DNA of 64,000 nt, from contig NC_092022.1 in NCBI RefSeq assembly GCF_042242105.1, forward strand, positions 26,590,001 to 26,654,000, in the 5' to 3' direction. The notes under the pieces are model-generated. The model did no database searches. It worked only from the letters and a program-made list of their open reading frames with translations, and was not told the DNA's origin. Position numbers and translations under genes: made by a program. Of this stretch, positions 1 to 13,286 are shown one piece after another. How positions within the stretch are numbered: position 1 is the stretch's first letter; every line of letters begins with the position of its first letter. This DNA is from Pempheris klunzingeri. Its lineage: Eukaryota > Chordata > Actinopteri > Acropomatiformes > Pempheridae.

Positions 1-2940
1 TTTGCTGTTTTTTTCAAATCTGGGTCGCCATCGTCGGTGGCTCTGCAATTTAAAAACTGCGGGTTTCCACAGGACGTCCTGTGTCCTTCTGACCAATCAG
101 AGCTCTGCAGTGCTTTCACCATCAGCTCAGCTCGCTCGGCGCCTCGACGAAGGCGATGCCGGATAAATTAGCGGCTATCAGGTCCTAAACACGACTTCTG
201 CCGACGGTTCTAATCTAATAATACGTATATTAAACTGATGGTGACGTTTCCGTCTGGATTCTGTTCTATTTTGCTGTCGACTCTGCAGAAATCTCTGGTT
301 TTCTGACGAGGATACAAGCGCCCATGACACATCTCACATCCCCGACAGTTTCAGTTTGTACATGCAGGCTCGCAGGACGTCACTAGATTATTTGCCATGA
401 AAAAAAAAAAAGTAAATAAAAAATCAGCCTATACATTACAATGACCATATTCCAGTGTAATCACCTGGAAGAAAAGTACTGTAAGCACACAGCCGCCGTG
501 TGATCCTGCTCAGGCATAAAGAAGCATGTAAAAACAGGCTCAATCACAATGCCCAGACTTCTGTTTTATTGCACTGCTTTTCCTACATTTCACATCGCGT
601 ACTTACGTTACTTCTCTCTAGTTTAATACTCAGGTAGACACACTGGATCCAGGCCATTTTCTGGTAAAGTGGCACCAAAATAATCGTTTACTTCATCGGG
701 TCCCACAGATGTACAATCCCTGCCCTCGGCATGCAAACAGAAGAGACCAGAACGGACCAGAGCAGAGCTGCGGGGGAGATTCACACATTCGACCCGGCGA
801 ACGAGGCCAGAAACAGCGGTCATGTGACGGCGCCAAGCTGGTTTAACAGCTGGTTAACTAGTCAAAGTGGCTGGTGAATCTCAGAGTCGACCAGCTGCTG
901 CGAAGCCAAACACATATCAGCTGTTCGGGTCAAATCTGACCTTCTGCTTTGCAGCGCGACTCCGGTTATTGTTTTCATTTCTGGACTTAAATAATAATAC
1001 AGATTAGACTCCTCAGGTGTTTCTGGCGTTGGCACGATTTCTTAAAACGGCATCCAGAGCACGGCACGGTGCGGCGACCTGGTGGCCCGAAGGGGTCGGT
1101 ATTAAAAGAAGAGGGCGTTGGATCACCGGAGCTCCGTCCTGTTCATCCAATACGGGACGAGTTTGATACGATGACCGAACGTCGAGGCGTTTTTCGTAAC
1201 ACAAACAAGATGGCTGCTGCTGACGTGGAGCGTTCAGAACAAAAAAACAACCAACTGAGCTTAAAGCTTCTGTTGATAAGATCGATGTGTTTGCCGGACG
1301 TCCAACAGGTGAGTGAACCTGGACTGAGAGGTTCAGGCTGATGAAGGTCAATGACCTTTTGGAGTCTAAACGGCCGAAGAGCAACATCAAACCCCGTTTC
1401 TGACCCTCGGTAACTCCGGTCGATCTGATCTGAACAGAACAGCCTGACATCTGCAGCAGCTGCAGAACAAATCGAGGCCATTTTTGAGAGTTTTATCTCT
1501 CGATTTTGGGGTTTGATGTTTTGTTTTGCTTTGCTGAGAGTTTGCATTTGCTTTCTTTCGAACTCTGACTTGGGAGACACACGAGTCTGTACTTTAACTG
1601 AATTCGGTCGGTTATAGCCGTAAATTCTGGGACTGACTGCATTTTGCCATTTTGCTCGTTGATACTCGACTACCACAGAAGGATCCTCTGGACTGATCCA
1701 GACGAATCATTAAAGTATTCAGCAGATTTAGCGATACTTAAAATGATCTAGTTGGGCCGTAACTGAAGATGTTTCACGAGAAAACACGACTGCAGACCGA
1801 GAAAGGCCTCAAGTCCCCGTCGACCCTAAATGTGACCCCGTTTGGCCCGACAGCGTGAAGCAGGTGAATGTGTGCCGTCAGAATTGATCTCCCACATGAA
1901 GCCGCTGACCGTCTGAGCGCTCTTAAACAAAATGACCTCAGTACAGAACAACACACAGACAGGAAGGTTTCTTCCATTTCCTGTTTGCTCTGCAGTCTGA
2001 TTGGCGGCTGTCAGGACCAGGATGTGTCAGAACGTGATGTGAACCAATAGGAGGACAGAGCCGATCAATAACAAGCAAACAGAAGCAGTGTGGATGTTAG
2101 CATCATGCTAACGGTGACATTCGCTACAAAGGTACGTACTGTTTAAATCAAAATTTCATCAATATTTCTTTTAAAATCCTCAAATGTTCTAACAGTTTGG
2201 CCAATAAACAGTTTTTCACTGTCAAATCTATCAAAACGTGAAATATTTCACACTAAATCTGATCATTTCTCCACTTTGCTAAAAGTTTACATGCCTGAAA
2301 ATGTGTCGCTACGATTCACACCAAAAAAACCCAAACATGTTCCTTCACATTCACTAAAAACTGGTGCGAAATTTAGACCAACTGATTGTAAAAAAAAACA
2401 CATAAATAAATGAGTCCAAACTCCTTCCTGTCGGGTCAGGTTTACCATGAATATAAAGATTTGTTAAACACCTCTTTGTGTGGACGTCTATGGCCGCCAA
2501 CACCAAAACGGAGTCATTCCAATTTGTGTGCCCATGGTGCAACACAACATGTTTTAAAGTCTATTTGTCATTTTCACATTTGCAAATGTATTATTACTGA
2601 AATGAAAATGAAAATGTGCTCCTGAGCTCAACACTGACACGACAGGGGAAGAAACTAAATGTGAAACTAACCTTGAAAATTAAATTTCCATTTGGATTTT
2701 TGTGAATTACGTCCTGATTTCAGCGTATTTCCTAATGAAAATGGAAATAATATAATGTTAAGATTTTTCACTGTGTTTTTTCATGATTTGACAATTAAAA
2801 ATAACCGAGAAAGAAAAAAGATATTTACATTTAATTTTGTTTAAAAATGAGCTAAAACCAGAATCTAATGTAATCTAATCATATTTAAATGCAAAGTCCA
2901 GTTTGCCATTTTCACATTCAGCTTCACTCTCAGTACGACA
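1..2940. other. non-coding flank, no gene recognised
   Basis: I find no exon with splice signals or a recognisable protein motif here. The open frames on both strands are short and mutually exclusive. Because arl8a ends at 5100 on the minus strand, part of this stretch and of 3063-5099 may be its 3' UTR and downstream flank. I could not place a poly(A) site with confidence. Confidence 0.5.
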
Positions 2941-2984
2941 TTGTTAAAGGGCGTCACACTGCAGGAAGTCTGTCACATTTTATA

Positions 2985-3062
2985 GCCACAAAAATAAATA
3001 AAATAAAATAAAAAGAGCCCTAATTTCATTGTACCGCAATGACAATAAAGGCTATTCTATTC
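2985..3062 (+). mobile_element. LINE 3'-tail remnant
   Basis: The segment ends in 'caatgacaataaaggctattctattc', preceded by 'tttcattgta'. This is the common fish LINE 3' tail pattern (TTTCATTGTAC..CAATGACAATAAAG followed by TTCTA repeats). Only the tail is present, so it is a dead 5'-truncated copy. The family name cannot be fixed from so short a piece. Confidence 0.5.
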
Positions 3063-3710
3063 AAAAATGCATATTTCATTTTTAATTAAATAGTTTTTCC
3101 CAATATTGGCAGCAACAGACTTCCATATTTGTCCGTCTGTACGCCCGGATGCTGATGAGATTGGAAAAGACAAATTTCTTTGATTAGGATGATCTATTTA
3201 TTGACTTTTGCACCTGTCAGCATGTTTCCAAATGCAGAATATATTGTGTTTGTCACTCCTGGTGTCCTGAATCACAAAACTGTGTCGAGAGGAAAATAAA
3301 TGGATGAAAACTTTTCAAAATCAAAATCGATTTTTAGAATAAATATTTAATACATGTGTGAGTTGCAGTTGCGTTTGATCACGTGACACCCCCTGGTCCA
3401 ATCAGCAGACGTCTCAGAGCAGAAAACACTGAACTCCGGCTTCACGTCCAGAGCAGACTCATGAAGCCAAACAAACAAGCATAAAAAATAATGACAATAT
3501 AAAACAAATACAAAATAAAAAGCTTATTACAGAGATATGAACAGAAACAATAACATTTCTCCTTCTCCAGTTAAAGTACCACTTCCTTAAATCTGGACAG
3601 ACCAGGTTATGTCACAATAAGAAGATTATTAACATTATTCTCATTATTAATATCTTACAAAACCAAAATCAACAGTGCAATAAAAAGGTTTTTAATCCCT
3701 CGCTCAGCAG

Positions 3711-3975
3711 GAGAGAGAGAGGGGGGGGGGGAGACAACGAGGGGCGGGGCTTGGCGGCGAGGAAAGGAGGGAACATCCAAAAATAAGAAAAGAGGAGGAA
3801 GGACAGAGGGAATACAGAGGAGGAGGAGGAGGAGGAGGACAAGCAGTTCACAACAGACGGAGGGAGGAGGAGGGGGACCTCAGGGTTATAGAAATGTGAA
3901 AAAAAATGGAGGGATGGATGGATGGAAGATGTGGAGGTAGAAAGGGAAAAGAAAAGAGAGGAGGAGAGGAAGAGG
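3711..3975. repeat. purine-rich tract (GGA/GA) in likely arl8a 3' flank
   Basis: About 260 bp is almost pure purine on the plus strand, with runs of GAGAGAGG, poly-G and tandem GGA triplets, plus a short GGAT run. On the arl8a sense (minus) strand it is pyrimidine. The open frames that cross it are low-complexity artefacts. Confidence 0.7.
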
Positions 3976-5099
3976 AGGAGAGAGGGAACGATGAAGGCAG
4001 ATTTGTGGCTAACGGCCGAGACGTGATGAAGGTGGGGGTGACGGGAGAGGAGGATCATGGGAGGGAGAGTACAGATCCACAAAACGGGCTCCAGCTAACT
4101 GGCTAACGATGCTAAATGTGCGTCTTCCTCCCCCTTTGTTTTATTTTTTTTAAAGTTACGGTGGTGATTAAAAGCCAACATGGCCGACCGAGCGGCTGCC
4201 ACGTATATAAAAGATGTTTAATTCAAAGTCGGGGATAATAACTGAGGCTGTCGTGTGGATCTGTAAAGATGCACTGATACCACTTTTCTACTGCTGCTAC
4301 CAAACAGCTTCACTGCTTTTATTCTGGTGATTCACAGGTTAAGAATATTTCACCCAAATGACAAAACGTGTATTTCCTCTCCTCCTTGTGTCCATGACGA
4401 TGGGTTTTTTTTTGGTTTTATTCACGCCACTTTTCAGGCGTCTGCCTCCACTGCAGCGAACTGGAGGTTTAGTTTGTGGAGCGTCAGTGTCCTGGTTACT
4501 CTGGATAAACCACAGACTGTTTAATAAGTGTCTCCCGTTCAAAATGCTCTGTGATTTGGGTGAAATGACCCTTTAACACCTGTGTAGATACATTTCTAAG
4601 CTGGGATTTATCTGTTTTTACCTGTTTTCTGGGTGTGTTTGTAGCATGTGTGCTGGTGTGTGTGCAGAAACACAGGCGCCCTCTACAGGCCGCATCAGTG
4701 CTGTCATGATTCTACTGATGATGATACAGAAAGAAAAACATCAGGAAGTTACAATCAACCCCAATGTATGAGTTAGAAGTAGCTCTGTGAGCTTTGTTTC
4801 TGATGTATTGATTGTGAAATCAGTGGGACACCTTTTGCCCGTCCACATGAGGAGACAGGACGGTGACGGCGAGGCTTTGGTTTGGTGTCTGACATGTTCT
4901 ACCTGCGTCTGGCTTCACTAAACACTGTGGTAACACACAGAAACGAGGCATCAGTGCGTCCCGAGGTGAAGGGGTGACTGGGGGGGTTAGGGAGTAAAGT
5001 TTTCAGGTTGGGGAGGTGGGGGAGGGGGGGTTTGATCGAAGAGCGAGTGTGTGTTAGGACAAGTGGGCGTGGCCTGTTCTGTTGGGGGCGTGTTTGTTC

Positions 5100-5195
5100 T
5101 CAGGAACTCCTTTTAGTCCTGGAGTGTTGGATCAACCACTGAAGAGTGATGTCTGCAGAGAGATTAGAGATAGATGGTGTGACGTCAGACAGAGG

Positions 5196-5231
<36 letters not shown>

Positions 5232-6209
5232 AAACAGAAACACACTGTGTGTAACTGTGTGTGTTACATCACTCTTTTCAAAGCTACCAGACTCCATTGA
5301 CAAAAACGGTCATTTTACCTTGCAGAACGCAGGAGTTGCTGATCCACTGCTTCCTGGATCTGTTAGTTTGTTCGTGTTATATTGTGACTCTTTGGGTATT
5401 TTAAATGGTTAGTTGCGATTCAACACAACACTTGTACAACACACAACGGCACAAACTAACTAACCGATCTTGGCAGTGGAACACCAGCGACTACTGTGCC
5501 CTGCGAGGTAAAATTACTGTTTTTGTCAATGGAGTCTGGTGTGTTTGAAGAGAGCGACACAACGGCTGTTTCTGATCACACAAGAAAGATTTGAGTCATT
5601 TACACACCAAAATATGAACAAATAGGGTTTAAAACTACTGACGTTACCCTTCATTATAATGCAGTTCAACACAACACCACCGCTCCCTATAACTGGAATA
5701 ATAATCATATGCTATATCCATACATAGCTGTTTAAAACCTACATGTCCACATGCTGTGTAGTCCTGTTTTTAATCAAAGACTGACACCAGCTCTGCGGCT
5801 CATTTCCTACAGCTGCTTCACAATAAAAGCCCCCTGCTGGTTGGCTGATGGACCATGTTTGATGTGAAGCAGCAGGACACGTTGGGTCACTTCACACGGC
5901 CCTGATACAGCCGAGTGAATCAGAGGTGGCTCGGCACCACGGAGGCTCAGCTGGCTGCTGTTAGACCTCCGGACGACAGGATTTACCACCTGGAGATGTT
6001 GTGACCGGCAGGAGCAGGTGAGCAGCACAAACACTGTACACCTCCCAAAGTGATCCGCCGAGAGCGCCAAAGTGTTTTTATTAGTTTTAACTCAGGATGA
6101 CATCACGCTGCAGGTGAACTTTGTCCTGGTTCAACGTGTTTTTTTGGGTTTTCATTGTGCCAACGCAGTGAATGAGGACGTGTTCGTCATCTGAACACAG
6201 TGGTGCATT

Positions 6210-6267
<58 letters not shown>

Positions 6268-6400
6268 GTACCAATGTTGTCTTTCTCCTTGCAGGAGATG
6301 GAGTAGCAGCAGATCTCTCTGTCCTGGATGGCCGAAAGGTTCCTGATTAAAAACACACAATCAATAACCAACAGTCAGATGACACGTAAGCACCAGCAAT

Positions 6401-6446
<46 letters not shown>

Positions 6447-8355
6447 GACAGAAGTGGACGTGGCCACCATGACATCACCCGATTGGTGGAGGGCGGCGCT
6501 CTTCGTGGCCAATTTAAACCAGGACCGTGTTCTGGTCCTGAGCGGTCTGTGTTCCATTTCAGCTGAACTTGGGACGAACACTTCCAGCTAAAATACTATT
6601 CGATAGTGGTTGTGAGCTATTCAAAGATTATTTGAGTAGTTCACCTCGTGAAAACGAAGGAAAATAGTCGTGTAAACTGATATTTGAAAATCAGGTTCAC
6701 TAAAGAGCCTGTTTTGGATTCAAAATGGTGATTTTCACTAAACGGTGACTCGTCTGCACCCCTGAGGTTACCGTGGTGATGCAGCCTGGTTAACAGAGAA
6801 AACACCGACATGATTTTTGGGGTGCGTCCACTCACATCCTCTCTATGAGCTCCTTCTCGTCCAGCGCTCCTGGTAGGTCCCTCTTGTTGCCCAGAACCAG
6901 AACCTGGAGACACACAGGAGGAAGATGAGCCAGCTCAACACACCACAGAGCCCTACAGCAGGAAAAGACTAAACAAAAACATCTGGCTGCAGAAAAATGG
7001 AACCAGTTTGCCCTGACTTTTCCAAAACTGTTTGGATTTGATAGTTTCAGTTGCATCTTTCACGGCCTGGAGATGATTCTTAAGTCTCTTACAGGAATTC
7101 CCTGCAGCTGCGGTTTGTCCAGCAGGTTGTGGAGTTCGTTCTTGGAGGCTTCGATCTTCTCGGGGTCGGCGGCGTCGACCATGTAGCTACAACAAGAGGA
7201 AAACACGTTCAGTCACTTCAACAGCACATCAGAAAACAGCTCACACGGCGCTCCAGCCGCCTCAACCTCCGCCCTGCTGAAGAGAAACTACAAAAGGAGG
7301 TTGTAGGAGAAGCCGAATCACTCGTCGTTACATAAAGCGTTCCCGTCCCGTCTCACCAGGACAACTGGACTAATACGACACAACAAGACTCCACAGTCAC
7401 AGTCTGTGTCCGACTCTTTCCAAGGATCCAATAGCATCCATTAGCAGGATTCAGCAGAAACCCTCACGGGGGGGGGGGCACAGTTTAGGAGAGCAGGACT
7501 TACACGATGGCGCTGACTCCTCGACAGTAACGCTCCCACATGCTCCTGAACCGAGGCTGACCCCCGATGTCCCACAGCTACAGAGCGGAGAGAGTCAGAC
7601 AGGACAAAGTGTGGTTTAGACATGAGAAGAAAAACTAGTAAAATAAAATAAAGGGCACATTTTCTGTTTGCTTGGAAACTCTGCAGTGAGCTCATTTCTG
7701 GCTCTTTGTACTCATAATTCTAATCTCCTAAATGTTTGGATCTACTGGTTGGTACAACTGGCAGATTTTCATGTTGTAAGTGGTGTAAATGATTTGATGT
7801 TTGCATGCTGACATAAAGGACGGGTGTTCTGTGTTCTGTGTTGACTCTAACAGCTGAAGGCTTTACAGCTGGAATTAATGTTTTGTAGGAGCGTTCACTC
7901 AGTGAGTGGGAGCCTAATTCTTGATTTAATCATAGGATAACTGTGGTGTTTCTACCCATGATCCTCTCTGTCCACAGCCTGGTGTGTGAGTGACTGGTAG
8001 GTAGTAAAAGTGTTGGAACTGGTTGTTTGTCCTCTGTTCTGTGAGGTAAAATGACTGTGGCTTTGGAGAGATGTTGCAGTGCCAATTCCAACTCTTTGTA
8101 GACACCAAAATATGTACAAAGCTTAAAAATACCAGAAGTACCCTTTAACTAAGACAAGATAAACTTTTACTGATCAGCAGAGAGAAAATGTTTAAGAGAC
8201 ATTTAATGTTTATGGGGGATTTTTATAATCCATCTATAACATTATTGATTATTATCCAGCAGAACTACCAACCTTGATGGTGACGTTGCCTTTAGTGATC
8301 TTCCTCATGTTGAACCCAACCGTAGGAATCATGTCTTCACTGAACTGGCCAGACT

Positions 8356-8431
<76 letters not shown>

Positions 8432-9182
8432 ATGTGTTTTTGTTATTGGCTGAATGAAATTGAACAAAAACATTTTCAAAAAAAAAGGAAGTGAGACAAA
8501 CCATTGACCTCTGCGCTCCATTATCAGCTGATTTTTGCTCATCGCAGATACACTGTATTGATTTTTACGTCTTAAGATGATTAACAGGACAAAAAGGTCA
8601 ATGACTGAGGTGTCCAGGATCAGGACCAGGATCAGGTCCAGGTCCACGTCCCCCATCTCTCTACTTTCAGGAGGCCATAACCCTCTGGTCTGAACGTGCT
8701 CTGTGGTGGAATAAAACACTCGTCTGTCCACTGGAGAGCAGCGAGTTCTTACAGTAAAAACCAGATTTAAAGGGACATTTCTTCATGTTGTGTGACTGTT
8801 TAAACACGGACTAAGTGGCTTTAGACTCAGTTCCTCTCCCAGTGGGATCAGAGGGCCTCTGGGAGCGTTCAACTGTAAACCTGTGAAATGTAGTTTTGGT
8901 GAAAAACTTAAATATATTCTGGGTTGATGTTTCCAGAGCAACACAAACAGATGTTAGAGAGGGAATTATGTTTAACTTCCTGCCACCAGCCTCTAATATT
9001 CATTTAAAAACACTAATGAGGAGATTCTTTTTTTAACAACAGCACATGTTTACATTAAAATACAATAATTCAATCTCTAATCATATGAATCACGTGTTTT
9101 TACTGACTTCAGGATGGTTTAGATTATTTTTCAGGATGGTGAAGAACAGCACAGATCTGATTCAGCAGCTGTCACACATCCA

Positions 9183-9215
<33 letters not shown>

Positions 9216-10061
9216 TATATCCTCTGACCTCATGTGCACTCACACAGCAGTTACTCCGGGGAAGACACAAGAAAGTGTTTGTGTGTAAAAATGGCCGTTT
9301 TTAAGTGTGAAATGCTGAAGTCAGCCTTTAACATCCATCCCAGCTCCACACAGCTGCAGTGTGCAGGACACAAAACTACAAACCACAACTTCTACACGTG
9401 AAAGCATCCCAGTGGGAGCAGGAACATCTGTGTTAGTGGGTCACCCAAAACTGAAGCTGTGCAGCGCAGCAGGCGGCTGTCAGGTGAGGGAGGGAGGGGG
9501 GAGGGAGGGAGATGTGACCGGAGAGGGAAGGTCACACTGACAGGATGGAGGGAGGGAGGGGTGATCGATCCTAAAACCCTGGATAGATCTTTAAACTCCG
9601 CTAACAGCACCGGGGCTCAGGTGCCGAACACGGCCTTCCTCTCCGAGAAGAGCATCCACATTCCCGGTGGAGGCTGAGAGCTTCCCCCGGTGCAGCTGTG
9701 AGAGCAGCGGTGCTTATTTACATGTAGCATTTAGAGCCGCAGCGGGGGGGTCAAGTAGCATTAGCAGCACATATTACTATAATATTAAAATATAGCACTA
9801 ATTAAAACATATAAATCCCATCGACCTGCCCGCCGCCTCGCTAACTGGCTGACCTCACCACCGCAGGATAACAATGGATGCGGCCAGATGCTAACTGACA
9901 GCTGGCGTTAGCACGTTTAGCACTCAGCCTGAACTTACCGCTATCACATTGACGAAGGTCGTCTTCCCGGAGTACTGCAGCCCCACCAGGGTCAGCTCCA
10001 TCTCCTCCTTCCAGAAGAGCGCCTTGAACCAGTCCAGCAGTTTGTTGATTAGCGCTATCAT
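5100..10061 (-). CDS. arl8a: ADP-ribosylation factor-like GTPase 8A (seven coding exons)
   Basis: Arl8 is the Arf-like GTPase that recruits kinesin adaptors to lysosomes and drives their outward movement and fusion. Exons, read on the minus strand: 10061-9939, 8353-8273, 7577-7504, 7186-7093, 6903-6836, 6342-6272 and 5152-5100. All junctions are GT-AG and all phases agree, giving 187 aa against 186 in mammals. Visible motifs are the amphipathic N-terminus starting [13 protein letters not shown]-loop GLQYSGKT (27-34), switch I Thr52 in IPTVGF, WDIGGQ with Gln75, NKRD (130-133) and SCK (163-165). There is no myristoylated Gly2, as expected for Arl8, whose N-terminus is acetylated. MRKITKG and [13 protein letters not shown] match the 8A paralogue rather than 8B. 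The next gene upstream is ptpn7 in the same orientation, as in mammals. Odd features: intron 1 ends in a (GT)36 run touching the 3' splice site, and intron 6 starts with a CA run. Confidence 0.97.
5199..5228. repeat. TG microsatellite
   Basis: A perfect (TG)15-type dinucleotide run in arl8a intron 6, about 45 bp upstream of the last coding exon on the sense strand. Confidence 0.95.
5265..5558. mobile_element. fold-back (MITE-like) element in arl8a intron 6
   Basis: The two ends are inverted copies of each other: 'ccagactccattgacaaaaa' near the left end and 'tttttgtcaatggagtctgg' near the right end, with further matching inside. The centre carries 'cacaaactaactaacc' and related words. The same arm sequence recurs at 14.8-16.2, 20.6, 21.7, 28.7 and 33.8 kb, so this is a dispersed non-autonomous family with no coding capacity. 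Confidence 0.65.
6213..6266. repeat. TG microsatellite beside arl8a exon 6 donor
   Basis: A perfect (TG)27 run. On the gene strand it is CA, and it starts about six bases inside intron 6 (donor at 6271-6270). It lies where a splice regulator binding CA-rich RNA, such as hnRNP L, would act; that effect is inferred. Confidence 0.95.
6402..6442. repeat. CA microsatellite
   Basis: A perfect CA run of about 40 bp in arl8a intron 5, roughly 60 bp upstream of exon 6 on the gene strand. Confidence 0.95.
7970..8150. mobile_element. fold-back element, outer-arm fragment
   Basis: Begins with 'cctggtgtgtgagtgactgg', the same outer end found at 13717 and 28232, followed by 'gtagtaaaagtgttggaact'. It soon passes to the inverted return arm ('ccaattccaactctttgtag'), so it is a short internally deleted member. 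It lies in arl8a intron 2. Confidence 0.6.
8359..8430. repeat. AC microsatellite at arl8a exon 2 acceptor
   Basis: (AC)36 without interruption. On the gene strand it is (GT)36 followed directly by TTACAG and exon 2, so the microsatellite replaces the usual polypyrimidine tract of intron 1. Confidence 0.97.
9181..9217. repeat. ATC/CAT trinucleotide microsatellite
   Basis: About twelve tandem CAT units in arl8a intron 1. No coding role. Confidence 0.95.
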
Positions 10062-10400
10062 CTTTGTCGTCTGATGCTAATGCTAGGCTAGCTGCTGCGG
10101 CTGCTGTTGCTGCTACGGGCTAGGTGGCTATGCTAGCTAGCTAGCTGGCTAACGCCCCGACAGTGTTTTTTTATGTGGACACTGACAGTCGCTGTGACAA
10201 CCACGGACGGTAACGGGAAAACGGACGACACCGGCAGGCTTTCTGTGAACCGAAGAGAGTATCTAGCTAGTCGGTGTTTGTGGTTCTAATGTCTGCTGTG
10301 TGTTTTCGGCTTTCTGTGATGTTTACTTGCTAACGTTACGCCTTTTCCTAGCAGCGCTGTCAAAGCGGAAGTTGTACAGCACACCACTTCCGGTGCTACC
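10062..10400 (-). promoter_or_regulatory. probable arl8a promoter and 5' UTR
   Basis: Immediately upstream of the arl8a start codon lies a GC- and CpG-richer stretch with GCTAGC repeats and no TATA box. Two ETS/GABPA-type cores, CGGAAGT (10366-10372) and ACTTCCGG (10386-10393), lie about 310 bp upstream of the ATG. This is the normal arrangement for a TATA-less housekeeping promoter. The transcription start itself cannot be placed. Confidence 0.5.
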
Positions 10401-11945
10401 TTTCAAAATACACCTCACAGGAAACCCCACAAATAAGTCAAATAAAGGTTCAGTGTGGATTTTGATATTATATTTAACAATGAGCCTTCTGTAAATTTAC
10501 ACACGTGTGACGATTTATGTCTTGTTTTTCTCTTTTTCTCTGTTATCTCTATTTGATTTTCTCTAATGTGTGAGCAGGCTGTCTGGGTGGGGCTGACAGG
10601 AGGAAGAGGAGGGCAGAGACAAGAGGAGGCAGATGGAGTCGGACTCCTCTGTGTGATTCACACACTGCCCTCTGTTGGGTCAGATCACTCTGGAACAGAT
10701 CACATGACAGTTTTTGTAATTAGTCACATGATGAAGTCCATTTATCTTTATTTTTTTGACTTCCACAGATATTCTTTTTTTCTCTTTAAACATCTCAAAA
10801 CATCTTCAATGCAAATTAAATGTATTTTACACAGTATTGTTTTATATGTGTAAAATATAAATAAAATAAAATGCATTTTAAACAGTATTTTAGCTGAAAT
10901 GTCTATTTTAAATCAGCATATTTTACAGATGTAATCAAAAACATAACCAAGTAACCCCTGACAATGTATCTATAATCTAGAATAATGCTTTTATTATCTT
11001 TTACATGCAGTTTAATGTTTCTGTGTTTTCTTCTTCTTGGGTTTTATGTCCCTGTAAATAAATAAATAAACCTGCCTCATCATCCAACTGCATTTATTGT
11101 CTTCAAATTTAATCCAGACTAGTTATAGTTATTACATAATCACAATTATATACAATCCTTTTACAGTTATCATTCTCTTCATAACAAGAAAGTCATAATC
11201 ATTTATATTATTCCTGTATATGAACACTAACTAACTCATTTATGGATCCTAACCCCATGCAGCATGATGCACATGTTTTTTACTAACTTCTTTCTGATCT
11301 ATAAGAGCAGCGACTGTGTCAGTGATCAGTAAAGTATTTCTGGCTCTGAGACACTGAGACGTGACTCTTCAGTAGAAAAGTGAACTCAGTAAACACACCT
11401 TTAATGTGAGATGAAGTGGTCGACAGACAGAGCAGGGGAAGCTGTTCCACGATCAATAAATCTGTGTCACAGATTGACAAAATCACTCAAAGAAAAGTTG
11501 CAACCAGGAGAAGAGACTCCAGCCATCACCAGGATCGATCACATTAGTCTTCTGTCAGCTGACTGATTGATCAGTGGACTGGAGGTCTCAGCTGGACGTG
11601 AATAACCTGCTGGGGAGTTTAATCTTTAACAAAAACATCAGATTTTATAAATTCTTCACAAGTTTTCACTGTAAAACTGTGTAAAGTAACTGAAGTGGTT
11701 TAGATAAAGTGAAGTAAAAAGTACAAATATGCCTCTGAGACGTAGTAGAACGTGACAGGAAGATAAAATCAATTATTAACTTGTAACTTAATCAATAATT
11801 AAGTTATTAAGTTATTAAGTACCTCAAATTTGTACTTTTGTACAGTACTGGAGTAAATGTACTCAGTTACATTCTGTCACTGGATGAAACGTGAAGGAAG
11901 CAACACTGAGCCGGTTTATTCTTATTATTAATTACAGCCTCTTTA

Positions 11946-12000
<55 letters not shown>

Positions 12001-13240
12001 CACACTTCGGTCACACAGTCAGAGGCTCGTTTATAAAATCATCAGTTTACAGTCGACAAACATTAAAATCAAAATTCAAATTCAAACACCCAAAATCTGA
12101 CGACACAAGACTGGATCGTCATCAGTGTGTATAAAGGAGCTGTGGAGTCACCAGAAGAGGATTCTGCCGTCCTTTAAACCCACGAGAGGAAACAAACATT
12201 CAGTCACACAAGACGGAGGAGACGTTTCTCCCACACTCACGTTCACACCGAGGGGTCGAACCCCTTCTGATTAATGGACGGCCCTCTGAGACACAGTCTG
12301 GCTGTGGGAATGATCAGTCCCCCCATGGTGGCAACCTAGGTTAGAAAATTCAAAAGTCCAAAAACCTGCAACTCCCCAAGCAGAGTCACAGGTTGGAGGC
12401 AGCAGGAGGAGGCAGGAGGCAGGAGGAGGAGGGAGGAGGCAGGAGGAGGAGGGAGGAGGGAGGAGCCATCGTTTCCTCCTCACTACCTCCGGCTCCCACT
12501 AGCACGGACACGGCGAAGGCGCGAGCGAAGCGGCGGATTGTTTCTGCTTGTTTCTTGTCTGGAGGAGGAAAATACGTAACCATGGAAACCTGTTTTAGTG
12601 GTAACATCAACATGCTAAAAACTTTAACACGAGCAGGATGTGGGAGCTTTGAGCGTCTGTTCTCCTTTAAAACATCCTGGCTGTTTATGGCGCATCGTTT
12701 GGTACCCCGTGTTAAAGGAGCGCTGTGATTGGCCGACAGGTCGGGAGGAGAACCAAACACATCTAACGGAGGAAACGAACCTCGGGCTCATGGGAAATGA
12801 TGTTTGTTAAAGGCCGTCTGAACTTGCTTGTGTTCCGGTGCTGCAGTTTAGCGTTAAAGAGGTTTGAATAAAGTTTCTCGCTTCCGTAACAAAAACCCAG
12901 AAGTTCTGGTTTCACTCCGGTAAAATCATCTTTAAAGTTAAAGATCAAAAATCTTCTTATCTGTTTCCCTTTTCATTTGATGTGATCAGTTTCTGTGGGT
13001 CTCCTCCATTTGGTTCTCTTGGTTTGTGGTTCTTGGTTCCATGGAGAAAGGTTTAATGTTTAATGTCCCCGATGCTCTGGGTTCTCCGAGGCTCTGCAGC
13101 ACCGGTTCTTCTGGATCTCTACTGGACCAAAAGATCATGTTCTTATGGGGCTCCTGCTGCTGCTGGTTCCCCAGATTCTCCGTCTGTGAGTGCATCGGTT
13201 CTTTGGGTTCTGCTGCTGGTGTCTTACTGGTTCTTTCCGG
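10400..13240. other. intergenic region between arl8a and ptpn7
   Basis: No exon recognised. It contains a CA microsatellite (11948-12004) and a purine tract (12395-12465) that creates spurious open frames on both strands. The ptpn7 3' UTR must lie in the upper part, starting below 13287. Confidence 0.6.
11948..12004. repeat. CA microsatellite
   Basis: CA run of about 57 bp with one interruption, in intergenic DNA. Confidence 0.95.
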
Positions 13241-13286
13241 GCTTATTTAGGTGTGCGGCTGCTGGTTCTCCAGGTTCTGCTTGGCA

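Noticed and set aside
12386-12760. Overlapping 124-aa (minus) and 111-aa (plus) frames
   Set aside because: Driven by the GGA purine tract at 12395-12465; mutually antisense, with no splice context.
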